Shown here piece by piece: positions 43,635 to 51,732 of a stretch of DNA of 64,000 nt. A program made the position numbers and the translations under genes. Position 1 is the first letter of the stretch. Each line of letters opens with the position of its first letter. The notes beneath the pieces are model-generated. The model was given only the letters and a program-made list of their open reading frames with translations. It did no database searches and was not told the DNA's origin. The stretch is from Streptomyces albidoflavus (GTDB lineage Bacteria > Actinomycetota > Actinomycetes > Streptomycetales > Streptomycetaceae). The DNA lies in the NCBI RefSeq assembly GCF_000719955.1, contig NZ_JOII01000031.1:11362-75361 (forward strand). The letters are read 5' to 3'.

Positions 43635-45355
43635 GCGCCCCGGCGCCGCTGCGGATCGGCAACGCCTCCGGGTTCTACGGCGACCGGTTCGACGCGCTGC
43701 GCGAGATGCTGTCCGACGGGCCGCTCGACGTGCTGACCGGCGACTACCTCGCCGAACTCACCCTCCTCATCCTCGGCCGCGACCGCCTCGCCGACCCGGA
43801 GCGCGGCTACGCCCGCACCCACCTGCGCCAGCTGGAGCAGTGCCTGGGCCTCGCCCACGAGCGCGGGGTGCGCGTCGTCACCAACGCGGGCGGCCTGAAC
43901 CCGGCCGGACTGGCCGACCGGATCAGGGAGCTGGCGAAGACGCTCGGCCTGCCCACGCGGGTCGCGCACGTCGAGGGGGACGATCTGCTGCACCGGCCCG
44001 GCGGCTGGGGCGAGGGGGTGCTGACCGCCAACGCCTACCTCGGCGGGTTCGGCATCGCCGCCTGTCTGGAGGCGGGCGCCGACGTGGTCGTCACCGGGCG
44101 GGTCACCGACGCCGCCCTCGTCTCCGGGCCCGCCGCCGCCCACTTCGGCTGGAGCCCGGACGACCACGACCAGCTCGCCGGGGCCGTCGTCGCCGGGCAC
44201 CTGCTGGAGTGCGGCACCCAGGCCACCGGCGGCAACTACGCCTTCTTCACCGACCACGACCCGGCCCTCCTGCGCCGCCCCGGCTTCCCGCTCGCCGAGA
44301 TCCACGCCGACGGCAGCAGCGTCCTCACCAAACACCCCGGCACCGGCGGCGTCGTCACCGTCGGCACCGCCACCGCCCAGCTCCTCTACGAGACGAGCGG
44401 CCCCCGGTACGCGGGCCCGGACGTCACCGCCCGCCTCGACACCGTCCGCCTCGGCCAACAGGGCCCCGACCGGGTCCGCGTCGAGGGCGTACGCGGTGAG
44501 GCCCCGCCGCCCACCCTCAAGGCCGGGCTGACCCGGCTCGGCGGGTGGCGCAACGAGGTCGTCTTCGTGCTGACCGGGCTCGCCATCGAGGCCAAGGCGG
44601 AGCTGGTCAAGGCGCAGCTGGGGGATGCCCTCGCCGCCGCGGGGCCCAAGGAGGTCCGCTGGGAGCTGGCCCGTACCGACCACGAGGACGCCGCCACCGA
44701 GGAGACCGCCAGCGCGCTGCTGCGGCTGGTGGTCCGGGACCCGGAGGCGGAGAAGGTGGGGCGGGTCGTGAGCGGGGCCGCCGTGGAGCTGGCGCTCGCC
44801 GGGTACCCCGGGTTCCACCTCACCGCGCCGCCCGGCAAGGGCTCCCCGTACGGGGTGTTCGAGGCGGTTCCGGTGGAGCGGGACCAGGTGACGCACACCG
44901 CCGTGCTGCCGGACGGGGAGCGCGTGACCGTGCCCGAGCCGGAACGCACCCGTGCCCTCGCCCCGGCCGCGGAACCGGAGCTGCCGGAGCCGCTGCCGCC
45001 CGGCCCGGCCCGCCGCCTGCCGCTCGGCACCGTCGCCGGGGCCCGCAGCGGCGACAAGGGCGGCAGCGCCAACATCGGCGTCTGGGTGCGCGACGAGCGG
45101 GCGTACCGCTGGCTGGTGCACACGCTGACCGTCGAGCGGCTGCGCGAACTGCTGCCGGAGACGGCCGGCTTGGCGGTCACGCGGTACGCGCTGCCCGCGC
45201 TGTACGCCGTCAACTTCCATGTCGACGGGCTGCTCGGTGACGGGGTCGCCGCGCAGGCCCGGTTCGACCCGCAGGCCAAGGGGGTCGGGGAGTGGCTGCG
45301 CGCCCGCCACCTCGACATCCCCGAAGCCGTCCTCAGCCAGGAGGTACCGCATTGA
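43631..45355 (+). CDS. AtuA-like acyclic-terpene/acyl-CoA utilisation protein (DUF1446), end altered by insertion
   Basis: A 574-residue DUF1446/AtuA protein (LRIGNASGFYGDRFDALREM, GDYLAELTLLILGRDR, RVVTNAGGLNPAGLADRIRE, GADVVVTGRVTDAALVSGPA, GGNYAFFTDHD). AtuA is needed for acyclic monoterpene and related branched-chain acyl-CoA degradation; its chemistry is not settled. GTG at 43631 overlaps the previous gene. The last codons are GAG GTA CCG CAT TGA; the T of CAT and the TGA come from the right end of TnpB element 2 (TTGAC at 45352). The natural C-terminus is therefore lost or shortened, though probably by only a few residues. Confidence 0.88.
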   Translation: MSAPAPLRIGNASGFYGDRFDALREMLSDGPLDVLTGDYLAELTLLILGRDRLADPERGYARTHLRQLEQCLGLAHERGVRVVTNAGGLNPAGLADRIRELAKTLGLPTRVAHVEGDDLLHRPGGWGEGVLTANAYLGGFGIAACLEAGADVVVTGRVTDAALVSGPAAAHFGWSPDDHDQLAGAVVAGHLLECGTQATGGNYAFFTDHDPALLRRPGFPLAEIHADGSSVLTKHPGTGGVVTVGTATAQLLYETSGPRYAGPDVTARLDTVRLGQQGPDRVRVEGVRGEAPPPTLKAGLTRLGGWRNEVVFVLTGLAIEAKAELVKAQLGDALAAAGPKEVRWELARTDHEDAATEETASALLRLVVRDPEAEKVGRVVSGAAVELALAGYPGFHLTAPPGKGSPYGVFEAVPVERDQVTHTAVLPDGERVTVPEPERTRALAPAAEPELPEPLPPGPARRLPLGTVAGARSGDKGGSANIGVWVRDERAYRWLVHTLTVERLRELLPETAGLAVTRYALPALYAVNFHVDGLLGDGVAAQARFDPQAKGVGEWLRARHLDIPEAVLSQEVPH

Positions 45356-45480
45356 CATCCTCCCCGCCCTAAAGGACGGGGATTCCTGGCTCACGTTGGC
45401 TGGGGACCAGCGGTCCGCCAGCTCTTACACGATCAGCACCAGCCGGGTTGAGACCAGCCCGGACCAGCATCACGCGGGCG
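45332..45480 (-). ncRNA. candidate right-end (omega/re) RNA and guide of element 2
   Basis: By the TnpB rule, the scaffold comes from the tnpB 3' end and right end (minus strand), and the guide from the flank beyond GTCAA. Here the guide would be the complement of 45351-45332, beginning TGCGGTACCTCC, matching the last codons of atuA. A hairpin CCCCG..CGGGG (45362-45381) overlaps the tnpB stop. Boundaries are inferred. Confidence 0.35.
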
Positions 45481-46613
45481 GAGTTCTTGTCCCTGGGGGA
45501 TACGACTCCGCATGCGGTGCAGGTGTAGGTACGTTCCGAAAGAGGAAGTGCGTGCTTGGTTCTCGCTCCGCACGACGCGCAGTCCATGGTGGTGTGCGCG
45601 GGATGCACGAGACGGATGTCCCGTCTGTGCTTGCGGCCCATCTCGATCAGGGCCGTCTTCGTGGCACCGATCGCCGCGTCAGCGGCTTTGCGGGCCATGG
45701 TGGTCTTCGCGAGGAACTTCGGGCGGAAGCCCTCGACGGCGATGGCGTCGTGGTCGGTCACGATGCGTTTGGCCCACTTGCGGGCGGCGTCCTGGCGTTG
45801 CCGGGCCACCTTCTTGTGCACCTTCGCGGTCTGCCGCTGCGCTTCGCGGTAGCCCTTGGAGGCTGCCTGCCCGCGCGCGGGGCGGCGGCGGGCCATCATC
45901 CGCTGGTAGCGGGCGAGGCGCTGAGCCGCACGCTTGCCGTGCTCGGTGTGTGGGAGGTCGTGCGCGTCGCTTGTGGTGGTGGCGGTCTCCTTGACGCCCC
46001 AGTCCACGCCGAGCACGCGCCCCGTGGCCGGGAGCGGCTGGGCTTCGGTGGCGACGACGAACGACGCGTACCAGTGCCCGAGGCTGTCTTGGTAGACGCG
46101 CACGCTGGTGGGCGGGGCCGGGAGGTCGCGGGACCAGACGACCGTCAGTGCGATGCCGCCCGCGACGTGCAGGCGGCCGTCCTTCAGCCGGAATCCGCGC
46201 TGCGTGTAGTTCAGCGTGGGCAGCGCGTCATGCTTGCGCTTGATCCGGGGCATCCCTGCACGCTGCCGTACCGGAAGCTTCGCCTTGATGTCCTTCAACG
46301 CTTTGGCGCGGGACTTCGCGAAGTCGCGGATGGTCTGCTGCTGCGGCACCGACGCGCCCTCACGCAGCCACGACATCGCGGTCCGGGCCTCGGTCAGCAT
46401 CTTGTCCAGCCGCGCCGGACCGCACGTCGCCTTCTCAGCCGCGTCGCGGTTCGCGGTGTGGACCTCGCGGGACATGGCCACGCACTCGTTCCACACCCAC
46501 CGGCAGCGCGCCCACTCGGCCATCAGGCCCGTGCAGGCAGTCGACGACACGCGGAGTCGGTAGGTGTACCGGGCGTGCCCAGCATCCCCCGAAACCTTTT
46601 CCCGTGTCGCCAT
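45369..46613 (-). CDS. tnpB: TnpB RNA-guided nuclease, intact catalytic residues
   Basis: A 414-residue TnpB, distinct from that of element 1. RuvC residues: Asp204 in VLGVDWGVKET, Glu294 in AIAVEGF, Asp375 in SPRDKNSARVML. Zinc finger: CASC (345, 348) and CTAC (365, 368). The C-terminus GIPVL ends at a TAG inside the right-end hairpin, as is common for TnpB. No frameshift is present. The ATG at 46613 lies about 6 nt from a TAAAGT -10-like sequence with no Shine-Dalgarno, so the mRNA may be leaderless. Confidence 0.92.
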   Translation of the reverse strand: MATREKVSGDAGHARYTYRLRVSSTACTGLMAEWARCRWVWNECVAMSREVHTANRDAAEKATCGPARLDKMLTEARTAMSWLREGASVPQQQTIRDFAKSRAKALKDIKAKLPVRQRAGMPRIKRKHDALPTLNYTQRGFRLKDGRLHVAGGIALTVVWSRDLPAPPTSVRVYQDSLGHWYASFVVATEAQPLPATGRVLGVDWGVKETATTTSDAHDLPHTEHGKRAAQRLARYQRMMARRRPARGQAASKGYREAQRQTAKVHKKVARQRQDAARKWAKRIVTDHDAIAVEGFRPKFLAKTTMARKAADAAIGATKTALIEMGRKHRRDIRLVHPAHTTMDCASCGARTKHALPLSERTYTCTACGVVSPRDKNSARVMLVRAGLNPAGADRVRAGGPLVPSQREPGIPVL

Positions 46614-46663
46614 GACACCACTTTACCACCGGCCGACCACTCGAAGCCCACTACTCTGGAGCC
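46614..46663. promoter_or_regulatory. divergent promoters and repeats between tnpB and RHH gene (element 2)
   Basis: In 50 bp there are three CCACT repeats (46618, 46637, 46648) plus ACCACC. On minus, TAAAGT lies 6 nt before the tnpB ATG; on plus, TACTCT (46652-46657) lies 6 nt before the RHH ATG. The design matches the gap in element 1 (short, repeats, leaderless starts) though the sequence differs, so each RHH protein probably has its own operator. Confidence 0.5.
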
Positions 46664-46822
46664 ATGGATGAAGAGAAGCGCATCACCCTCCGACTGCCCG
46701 CTGACCTGCACGAGTGGCTGGCCGCTCAGGCCAGGTCCGCCCGAAGGTCCCTCAACTCCGAGATCGTCTACCGGCTGGAGGTCGAGCGCGACGCTGCCGT
46801 GGCGGACGCCGAATCGCCCTGA
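46664..46822 (+). CDS. 52-residue RHH (Arc-like) protein carried by TnpB element 2
   Basis: ATG at 46664 gives MDEEKRITLRLPADLHEW, then LAAQARSARRSLNSEIVYRL and an acidic Ala tail. The strand RITLRLP and helices ADLHEWLAAQARSA / SLNSEIVYRLEVE form a ribbon-helix-helix domain. It shares the spacing and the RSLNS block with the RHH protein of element 1. It is divergent from tnpB and ends in an 11-bp terminator hairpin that contains its stop codon. Likely a repressor of tnpB and itself. Confidence 0.75.
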   Translation: MDEEKRITLRLPADLHEWLAAQARSARRSLNSEIVYRLEVERDAAVADAESP

Positions 46823-46834
46823 CGGCGATTCGGC
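46808..46834 (+). terminator. terminator of the RHH gene, overlapping its stop codon
   Basis: GCCGAATCGCC (46808-46818) and GGCGATTCGGC (46824-46834) form an exact 11-bp stem with a 5-nt loop that contains the TGA stop, followed by TTTCCC. It would stop element transcription from running into the carboxylase gene. Confidence 0.75.
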
Positions 46835-46868
46835 TTTCCCTGCCCTGCTCCGCAGGAGTCCGATTCCT

Positions 46869-46888
46869 CCCCGGCCTGAAGGCCGGGG
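46869..46888. repeat. TnpB-element end hairpin
   Basis: CCCCGGCC (46869-46876), loop TGAA, GGCCGGGG (46881-46888): an exact 8-bp stem flanked by GATTCCT and CATCCTC. The same layout with small changes is found at the right end of the element (45362-45381). It is the recognisable end structure typical of IS605-type elements. Confidence 0.65.
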
Positions 46889-46906
46889 CATCCTCGGAGG
46901 AACCCA

Positions 46907-48505
46907 GTGACCGTCCTCGCCACCGCGCTGGACACCGCTTCGGCCGAGTACGCGGCCCACCGCGAGGCCCTGCTCGGCAAGATCGACGCGCTCGACGCCG
47001 AACACGCCAAGGCCCTCGCGGGCGGCGGCGAGAAGTACGTGGAGCGGCACCGGGGGCGCGGCAAGCTCCTCGCCCGCGAACGCGTCGAACTGCTGCTGGA
47101 CGAGGACACGCCCTTCCTGGAGCTGTCGCCCCTCGCCGCCTGGGGGAGCGAGTACGCGGTGGGCGCCTCGCTGATCACCGGCATCGGCACCGTCAGCGGC
47201 GTGGAGTGCCTCATCACCGCCAACGACCCGACGGTGCGCGGCGGCGCCTCCAACCCGTGGACGCTGAAGAAGGCCCGGCGGGCCAACGAGATCGCCTTCG
47301 CCAACCGGCTGCCCTGCATCAGCCTCGTCGAGTCGGGCGGCGCCGACCTGCCGTCCCAGAAGGAGATCTTCATCCCCGGGGGCGCCCTCTTCCGCGACCT
47401 CACCCGGCTCTCCGCCGCCGGAATCCCCACCGTGGCCGTGGTCTTCGGCAACTCCACGGCCGGGGGCGCGTACATCCCCGGCATGTCCGACCACGTGATC
47501 ATGGTCAAGGAGCGCTCCAAGGTGTTCCTCGGCGGGCCGCCGCTGGTCAAGATGGCGACGGGGGAGGAGAGCGACGACGAGTCGCTGGGCGGCGCCGAGA
47601 TGCACGCCCGCGTCTCCGGCCTCGCCGACCACCTCGCCGAGGACGAGCCGGAGGCGCTGCTCCGCGCTCGCCGCGTCGTCGCCCGCCTCAACTGGCGCAA
47701 GGCGCACCCCGATCCGGCCCCCGCCGAGGAGCCGAAGTACGACCCGGAGGAACTGCTCGGCATCGTCCCCGAGGACCTGAAGACGCCCTTCGACCCGCAC
47801 GAGGTCATCGCGCGCCTCGTCGACGGCTCGGACTTCGACGCGTTCAAGCCGCTGTACGGGCCGAGCCTCGTCACCGGCTGGGCCCGGCTCCACGGCTACC
47901 CGGTCGGCATCCTCGCCAACGCGCAGGGCGTGCTGTTCAGCGAGGAGTCGCAGAAGGCCGCCCAGTTCATCCAGCTCGCCAACCAGCGTGACATCCCGCT
48001 GCTCTTCCTCCACAACACCACCGGCTACATGGTCGGCAAGGAGTACGAGCAGGGCGGCATCATCAAACACGGCGCCATGATGATCAACGCGGTCTCCAAC
48101 TCCCGCGTCCCGCACCTGAGCGTGCTGATGGGCGCCTCGTACGGCGCCGGGCACTACGGCATGTGCGGCCGCGCCTACGAACCTCGGTTCCTCTTCGCCT
48201 GGCCCAGCGCCAAGTCCGCCGTCATGGGCCCGCAGCAGCTCGCCGGGGTCCTGTCGATCGTCGCCCGCCAGTCGGCCGCCGCCAAGGGCCGCCCCTACGA
48301 CGACGAGGCGGACGCCGGGCTGCGCGCCATGGTCGAGCAGCAGATCGAGGCCGAGTCGCTGCCGATGTTCCTCTCCGGGCGCCTCTACGACGACGGCGTC
48401 ATCGACCCCCGCGACACCCGCACCGTGCTCGGCCTGTGCCTGTCCGCCGTCCACACCGCCCCCGTCGAGGGCGCCCGTGGCGGCTTCGGCGTCTTCCGGA
48501 TGTGA
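46907..48505 (+). CDS. acyl-CoA carboxylase beta (carboxyltransferase) subunit
   Basis: A 532-residue carboxyltransferase of the methylcrotonyl/geranyl-CoA carboxylase type. Family blocks: GRGKLLARERVELLLDEDTP, GGASNPWTLKKARRANEIAF, LVESGGADLPSQKEIFIPGG, GGAYIPGMSDHVIMVK, the acyl-CoA pocket FGNSTAGGAY, and NTTGYMVGKEYEQGGIIKHG. It transfers the carboxyl group from biotin to a branched acyl-CoA. GTG at 46907 follows CGGAGGAA, just beyond the TnpB element. It must now be expressed from a new promoter or by read-through past the element's terminator. Confidence 0.9.
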   Translation: MTVLATALDTASAEYAAHREALLGKIDALDAEHAKALAGGGEKYVERHRGRGKLLARERVELLLDEDTPFLELSPLAAWGSEYAVGASLITGIGTVSGVECLITANDPTVRGGASNPWTLKKARRANEIAFANRLPCISLVESGGADLPSQKEIFIPGGALFRDLTRLSAAGIPTVAVVFGNSTAGGAYIPGMSDHVIMVKERSKVFLGGPPLVKMATGEESDDESLGGAEMHARVSGLADHLAEDEPEALLRARRVVARLNWRKAHPDPAPAEEPKYDPEELLGIVPEDLKTPFDPHEVIARLVDGSDFDAFKPLYGPSLVTGWARLHGYPVGILANAQGVLFSEESQKAAQFIQLANQRDIPLLFLHNTTGYMVGKEYEQGGIIKHGAMMINAVSNSRVPHLSVLMGASYGAGHYGMCGRAYEPRFLFAWPSAKSAVMGPQQLAGVLSIVARQSAAAKGRPYDDEADAGLRAMVEQQIEAESLPMFLSGRLYDDGVIDPRDTRTVLGLCLSAVHTAPVEGARGGFGVFRM

Positions 48506-48516
48506 GGACCTCCACC

Positions 48517-50493
48517 ATGACCACCACCCCTCTGACGCGCGTCCTCGTCGCCAACCGGGGCGAGATAGCCCGCCGCGTCCTGCGCACCTGCCACCACCTG
48601 GGCCTCGCCACCGTCGCCGTCTACGCCGACCCCGACGCCACCGCCGCCCACGTCCGCGAGGCCGACGCCGCCGTCCGGCTCCCCGGCGACAGCCCGGCCG
48701 ACACCTACCTGCGCGCCGATCTCGTGGTCGCCGCCGCCCGCGCCGCCGGGGCCGACGCCGTCCACCCCGGGTACGGCTTCCTCTCCGAGAACGCCGGCTT
48801 CGCCCGCGCCGTCCAGGACGCCGGGCTCACCTGGATCGGGCCGGACCCCGAGGCGATCGAGGCGATGGCCTCCAAGACCCGCGCCAAGAAACTCATGGCC
48901 GACGCCGGAGTGCCGCTCCTCGGGCCGCTCGACCCCGGCGCCGTCACCGAGGCCGGCCTGCCCGTCCTCGTCAAGGCGGCGGCCGGCGGCGGCGGACGCG
49001 GGATGCGCGTCGTCGAGGCCCTGGACGAGCTGCCCGCCGCCCTGGAGGCGGCCGCCGCCGAAGCGCTCTCCGCCTTCGGCGACGGCGAGGTCTTCGTCGA
49101 GCCCTACCTGCCCTCGGGCCGCCACGTCGAGGTGCAGATCCTCGGCGACCGGCACGGCACCGTCTGGGCGCTCGGCACCCGCGACTGCTCCCTCCAGCGC
49201 CGCCACCAGAAGGTGATCGAGGAAGCCCCCGCGCCCGGCCTGCCCGACGCCCTGCGCGAGCGGCTGCACGAGGCCGCCACCGCCGCCGCCCGCGCCATCG
49301 GCTACACCGGCGCCGGCACCGTCGAGTTCCTCGTCGCCGACGGGCAGGCGTACTTCCTGGAGATGAACACCCGCCTCCAGGTCGAACACCCCGTCACCGA
49401 AGCCGTCCACGGCGTCGACCTGGTGGCCCTCCAGCTCGCCGTCGCCGAGGGCGAGGCGCTGCCCGCCGAACCGCCCCCGCCGCACGGCCACGCCGTCGAG
49501 GCCCGCCTGTACGCCGAGGACCCGGCCGCCGGCTGGGCCCCGCAGACCGGCACCGTCCACCGCCTCGACGTCCCCGGCGCCGACCGCGCCCACCTGCCCG
49601 GCGGCCAACCGGCGGCCCTGCGCCTCGACTCCGGCTACGAGGCCGGGGACACCGTCGGCGTCCACTACGACGCGATGCTCGCCAAGGTCATCGCCTGGGG
49701 CCCCACCCGCGAGGCCGCGATCCGCCGCCTGGCCGCCGCCCTCACCCGGGCCCGGCTGCACGGGCCCGCCACCAACCGCGAACTCCTCGTCCGCTCCCTG
49801 GAACACCCCGGCTTCCGCACCCTCGCCGGACTCGACACCGCCTTCTACACCCGCCACCTCGACACCCTCACCCGCCCGGCCGGCGACGGCCGCCACGCCG
49901 CCGTCGCCGCCGCCCTCGCCGACGCCGCCCACACCGCCGCGCGCTCCCGCCTCGGCGCCGGAGCCTGGCGCAACCTCCGCTCCGAGGACCCCGTACGCCG
50001 CTACCGGGCCGACGACGGGACGGAGTACGAGATCCGCTACCGGCCGGGGCGGAACGGCTGGACCCTGCCCGGCGAGGGCGGCCCGCGCGTCGTCTCCGTC
50101 ACCCCGGACGCCGTCGTCCTCGCCGACACCGGTGAGGTGGGCGGGGTCGAGCGGCGGTACGAGGTCGGCCGGGCCGGCGGGCGCGTCCACGTCGACGGGC
50201 CGCACGGCGGCCTGAGCCTCGCGCCCGTCTCCCGGCACCCCGACACCACCGCCCGGCAGGCGCCCGGCTCGCTGCTCGCGCCGATGCCCGGGACCGTCGT
50301 CCGCGTCGCCGACGGCCTCGCCGAAGGCAGCGCCGTCACCGAGGGCCAGCCCCTCGTCTGGCTGGAGGCGATGAAGATGGAACACCGCATCCTCGCCCCC
50401 GCCTCCGGCACCCTCACCGCGCTCCACGCCCACCCCGGCCGTCAGGTCGAGGTCGGTGCCCTGCTCGCCGTCGTCCAGGAGGAAACCGCGTGA
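48517..50493 (+). CDS. acyl-CoA carboxylase alpha subunit (biotin carboxylase + BCCP)
   Basis: A 658-residue biotin-dependent subunit. The N-terminal biotin carboxylase domain has RVLVANRGEIARRVLRTCHH, the ATP-grasp Gly-rich loop KAAAGGGGRGMRVV and the catalytic block EMNTRLQVEHPVTEAVHGVD. A middle BT-like domain follows (about 450-570). The C-terminal biotinyl domain has the biotin Lys in EAMKMEHRI (Lys620) and PMPGTVV upstream. It pairs with the beta subunit 11 nt upstream, and its stop overlaps the dehydrogenase start (GTGA). Substrate: 3-methylcrotonyl- or geranyl-type acyl-CoA by context. Confidence 0.93.
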   Translation: MTTTPLTRVLVANRGEIARRVLRTCHHLGLATVAVYADPDATAAHVREADAAVRLPGDSPADTYLRADLVVAAARAAGADAVHPGYGFLSENAGFARAVQDAGLTWIGPDPEAIEAMASKTRAKKLMADAGVPLLGPLDPGAVTEAGLPVLVKAAAGGGGRGMRVVEALDELPAALEAAAAEALSAFGDGEVFVEPYLPSGRHVEVQILGDRHGTVWALGTRDCSLQRRHQKVIEEAPAPGLPDALRERLHEAATAAARAIGYTGAGTVEFLVADGQAYFLEMNTRLQVEHPVTEAVHGVDLVALQLAVAEGEALPAEPPPPHGHAVEARLYAEDPAAGWAPQTGTVHRLDVPGADRAHLPGGQPAALRLDSGYEAGDTVGVHYDAMLAKVIAWGPTREAAIRRLAAALTRARLHGPATNRELLVRSLEHPGFRTLAGLDTAFYTRHLDTLTRPAGDGRHAAVAAALADAAHTAARSRLGAGAWRNLRSEDPVRRYRADDGTEYEIRYRPGRNGWTLPGEGGPRVVSVTPDAVVLADTGEVGGVERRYEVGRAGGRVHVDGPHGGLSLAPVSRHPDTTARQAPGSLLAPMPGTVVRVADGLAEGSAVTEGQPLVWLEAMKMEHRILAPASGTLTALHAHPGRQVEVGALLAVVQEETA

Positions 50494-51635
50494 CCACCAC
50501 CGCCACCACCCTGATCGAGTCCGAGGAACTGCGCGACCTGCGCGCCGCCGTCGCCGCCCTCGGCGCCAAGCACGGCCCCGACGCCGACCCCACCGCCGTC
50601 TGGGCGGAGGCCGGGAAACTCGGCTACCTCGGCGTCAACCTGCCCGAGGAGTACGGCGGCGGAGGCGGCGGCATCACCGAACTCTCCCTCGTCCTGGAGG
50701 AGATGGGCGCCGCCGGGTGCCCGCAGCTGATGATGATCGTGTCGCCCGCGATCTGCGGCACGGTCATCGCCCGGTTCGGCACCGAGGAGCAGAAGCGCCG
50801 CTGGCTGCCGGGGCTCGCCGACGCCTCCCTCACCATGGCCTTCGGCATCACCGAGCCCGACGCCGGCTCCAACTCCCACCGCATCACCACCACCGCCCGC
50901 CGCGACGGCGACGAGTGGGTCCTCAACGGCCGCAAGGTCTTCGTCTCCGGCGTCGACATCGCCGACGCCACCCTCATCGTCGGCCGCACCGAGGACGCCC
51001 GCACCGGCCGCCTCAAGCCCTGCCTCTTCATCGTCGACCGCGACGCCCCCGGCTTCGGGCGCCGCCACATCGAGATGGAGATCGACGCCGCCGAGAAGCA
51101 GTTCGAACTCACCCTGGACGACGTACGCCTCCCCGCCGACCGGCTCGTCGGCGACGAGGACGCCGGGCTCCTCCAGCTCTTCGCCGGACTCAACCCCGAA
51201 CGCGTCATGACCGCCGCCTTCGCCCTCGGCATGGGCCGCTACGCGCTGGCCAAGGCCGTCACCTACGCCAAGGAACGCACCGTCTGGAAGGCCCCCATCG
51301 GCTCCCACCAGGCCATCGCCCACCCCCTCGCCCAGGCCCACATAGAGCTGGAACTGGCCAAGCTGATGATGCAGCGCGCCGCCGCCCTCTACGACGCGGG
51401 CGACGACTTCGGCGCCGGGGAGGCCGCCAACATGGCCAAGTACGCCGCCGGGGAAGCCTGCGTCCGCGCCGTCGACCAGGCCGTGCACACCCTCGGCGGC
51501 AACGGCCTCACCCGCGAGTACGGCCTGGCCCGCCTCATCACCGGCGCCCGCGTCGCCCGCATCGCCCCCGTCAGCCGCGAGATGATCCTCAACTTCGTCT
51601 CCCACAGCAGCCTCGGCCTCCCCAAGTCCTACTGA
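50490..51635 (+). CDS. acyl-CoA dehydrogenase
   Basis: A 381-residue flavoprotein that desaturates acyl-CoA at C2-C3. Visible: the N-terminal helix domain with GYLGVNLPEEYGGGGGGITE, the FAD block MAFGITEPDAGSNSHRI, the middle beta domain with VLNGRKVFVSGVDIADATLI, and the C-terminal block VHTLGGNGLTREYGLARLIT. The usual catalytic base Glu is not obvious where the short-chain enzymes have it; isovaleryl-type enzymes place it elsewhere. It overlaps the carboxylase alpha gene by 4 nt. Confidence 0.92.
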   Translation: MTTTATTLIESEELRDLRAAVAALGAKHGPDADPTAVWAEAGKLGYLGVNLPEEYGGGGGGITELSLVLEEMGAAGCPQLMMIVSPAICGTVIARFGTEEQKRRWLPGLADASLTMAFGITEPDAGSNSHRITTTARRDGDEWVLNGRKVFVSGVDIADATLIVGRTEDARTGRLKPCLFIVDRDAPGFGRRHIEMEIDAAEKQFELTLDDVRLPADRLVGDEDAGLLQLFAGLNPERVMTAAFALGMGRYALAKAVTYAKERTVWKAPIGSHQAIAHPLAQAHIELELAKLMMQRAAALYDAGDDFGAGEAANMAKYAAGEACVRAVDQAVHTLGGNGLTREYGLARLITGARVARIAPVSREMILNFVSHSSLGLPKSY

Positions 51636-51732
51636 GCCGCCCGCCGACCCGTCGTCCCCGGGGCGGGGTGCCCGCAGCACCCCGCCCCCACACCCCGCCC
51701 CCACATCCCGACCCCACCCGAGAGGCCCGACC

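Larger units (their letters stand above)
45352..46889 (-). mobile_element. TnpB-only IS605/IS1341-type element 2 with divergent RHH gene
   Basis: It lies between atuA and the carboxylase beta gene, splitting an operon. The right end (low coordinates) is GTCAA at 45356-45352 next to hairpin 45362-45381. The other end carries the hairpin CCCCGGCC-TGAA-GGCCGGGG (46869-46888), similar in sequence and flanks (GATTCC/CATCC) to the right-end hairpin. Inside are tnpB (minus), a shared promoter gap, an RHH gene (plus) and its terminator. No TnpA is present. The exact high-coordinate boundary could be 46888-46900. Confidence 0.7.
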
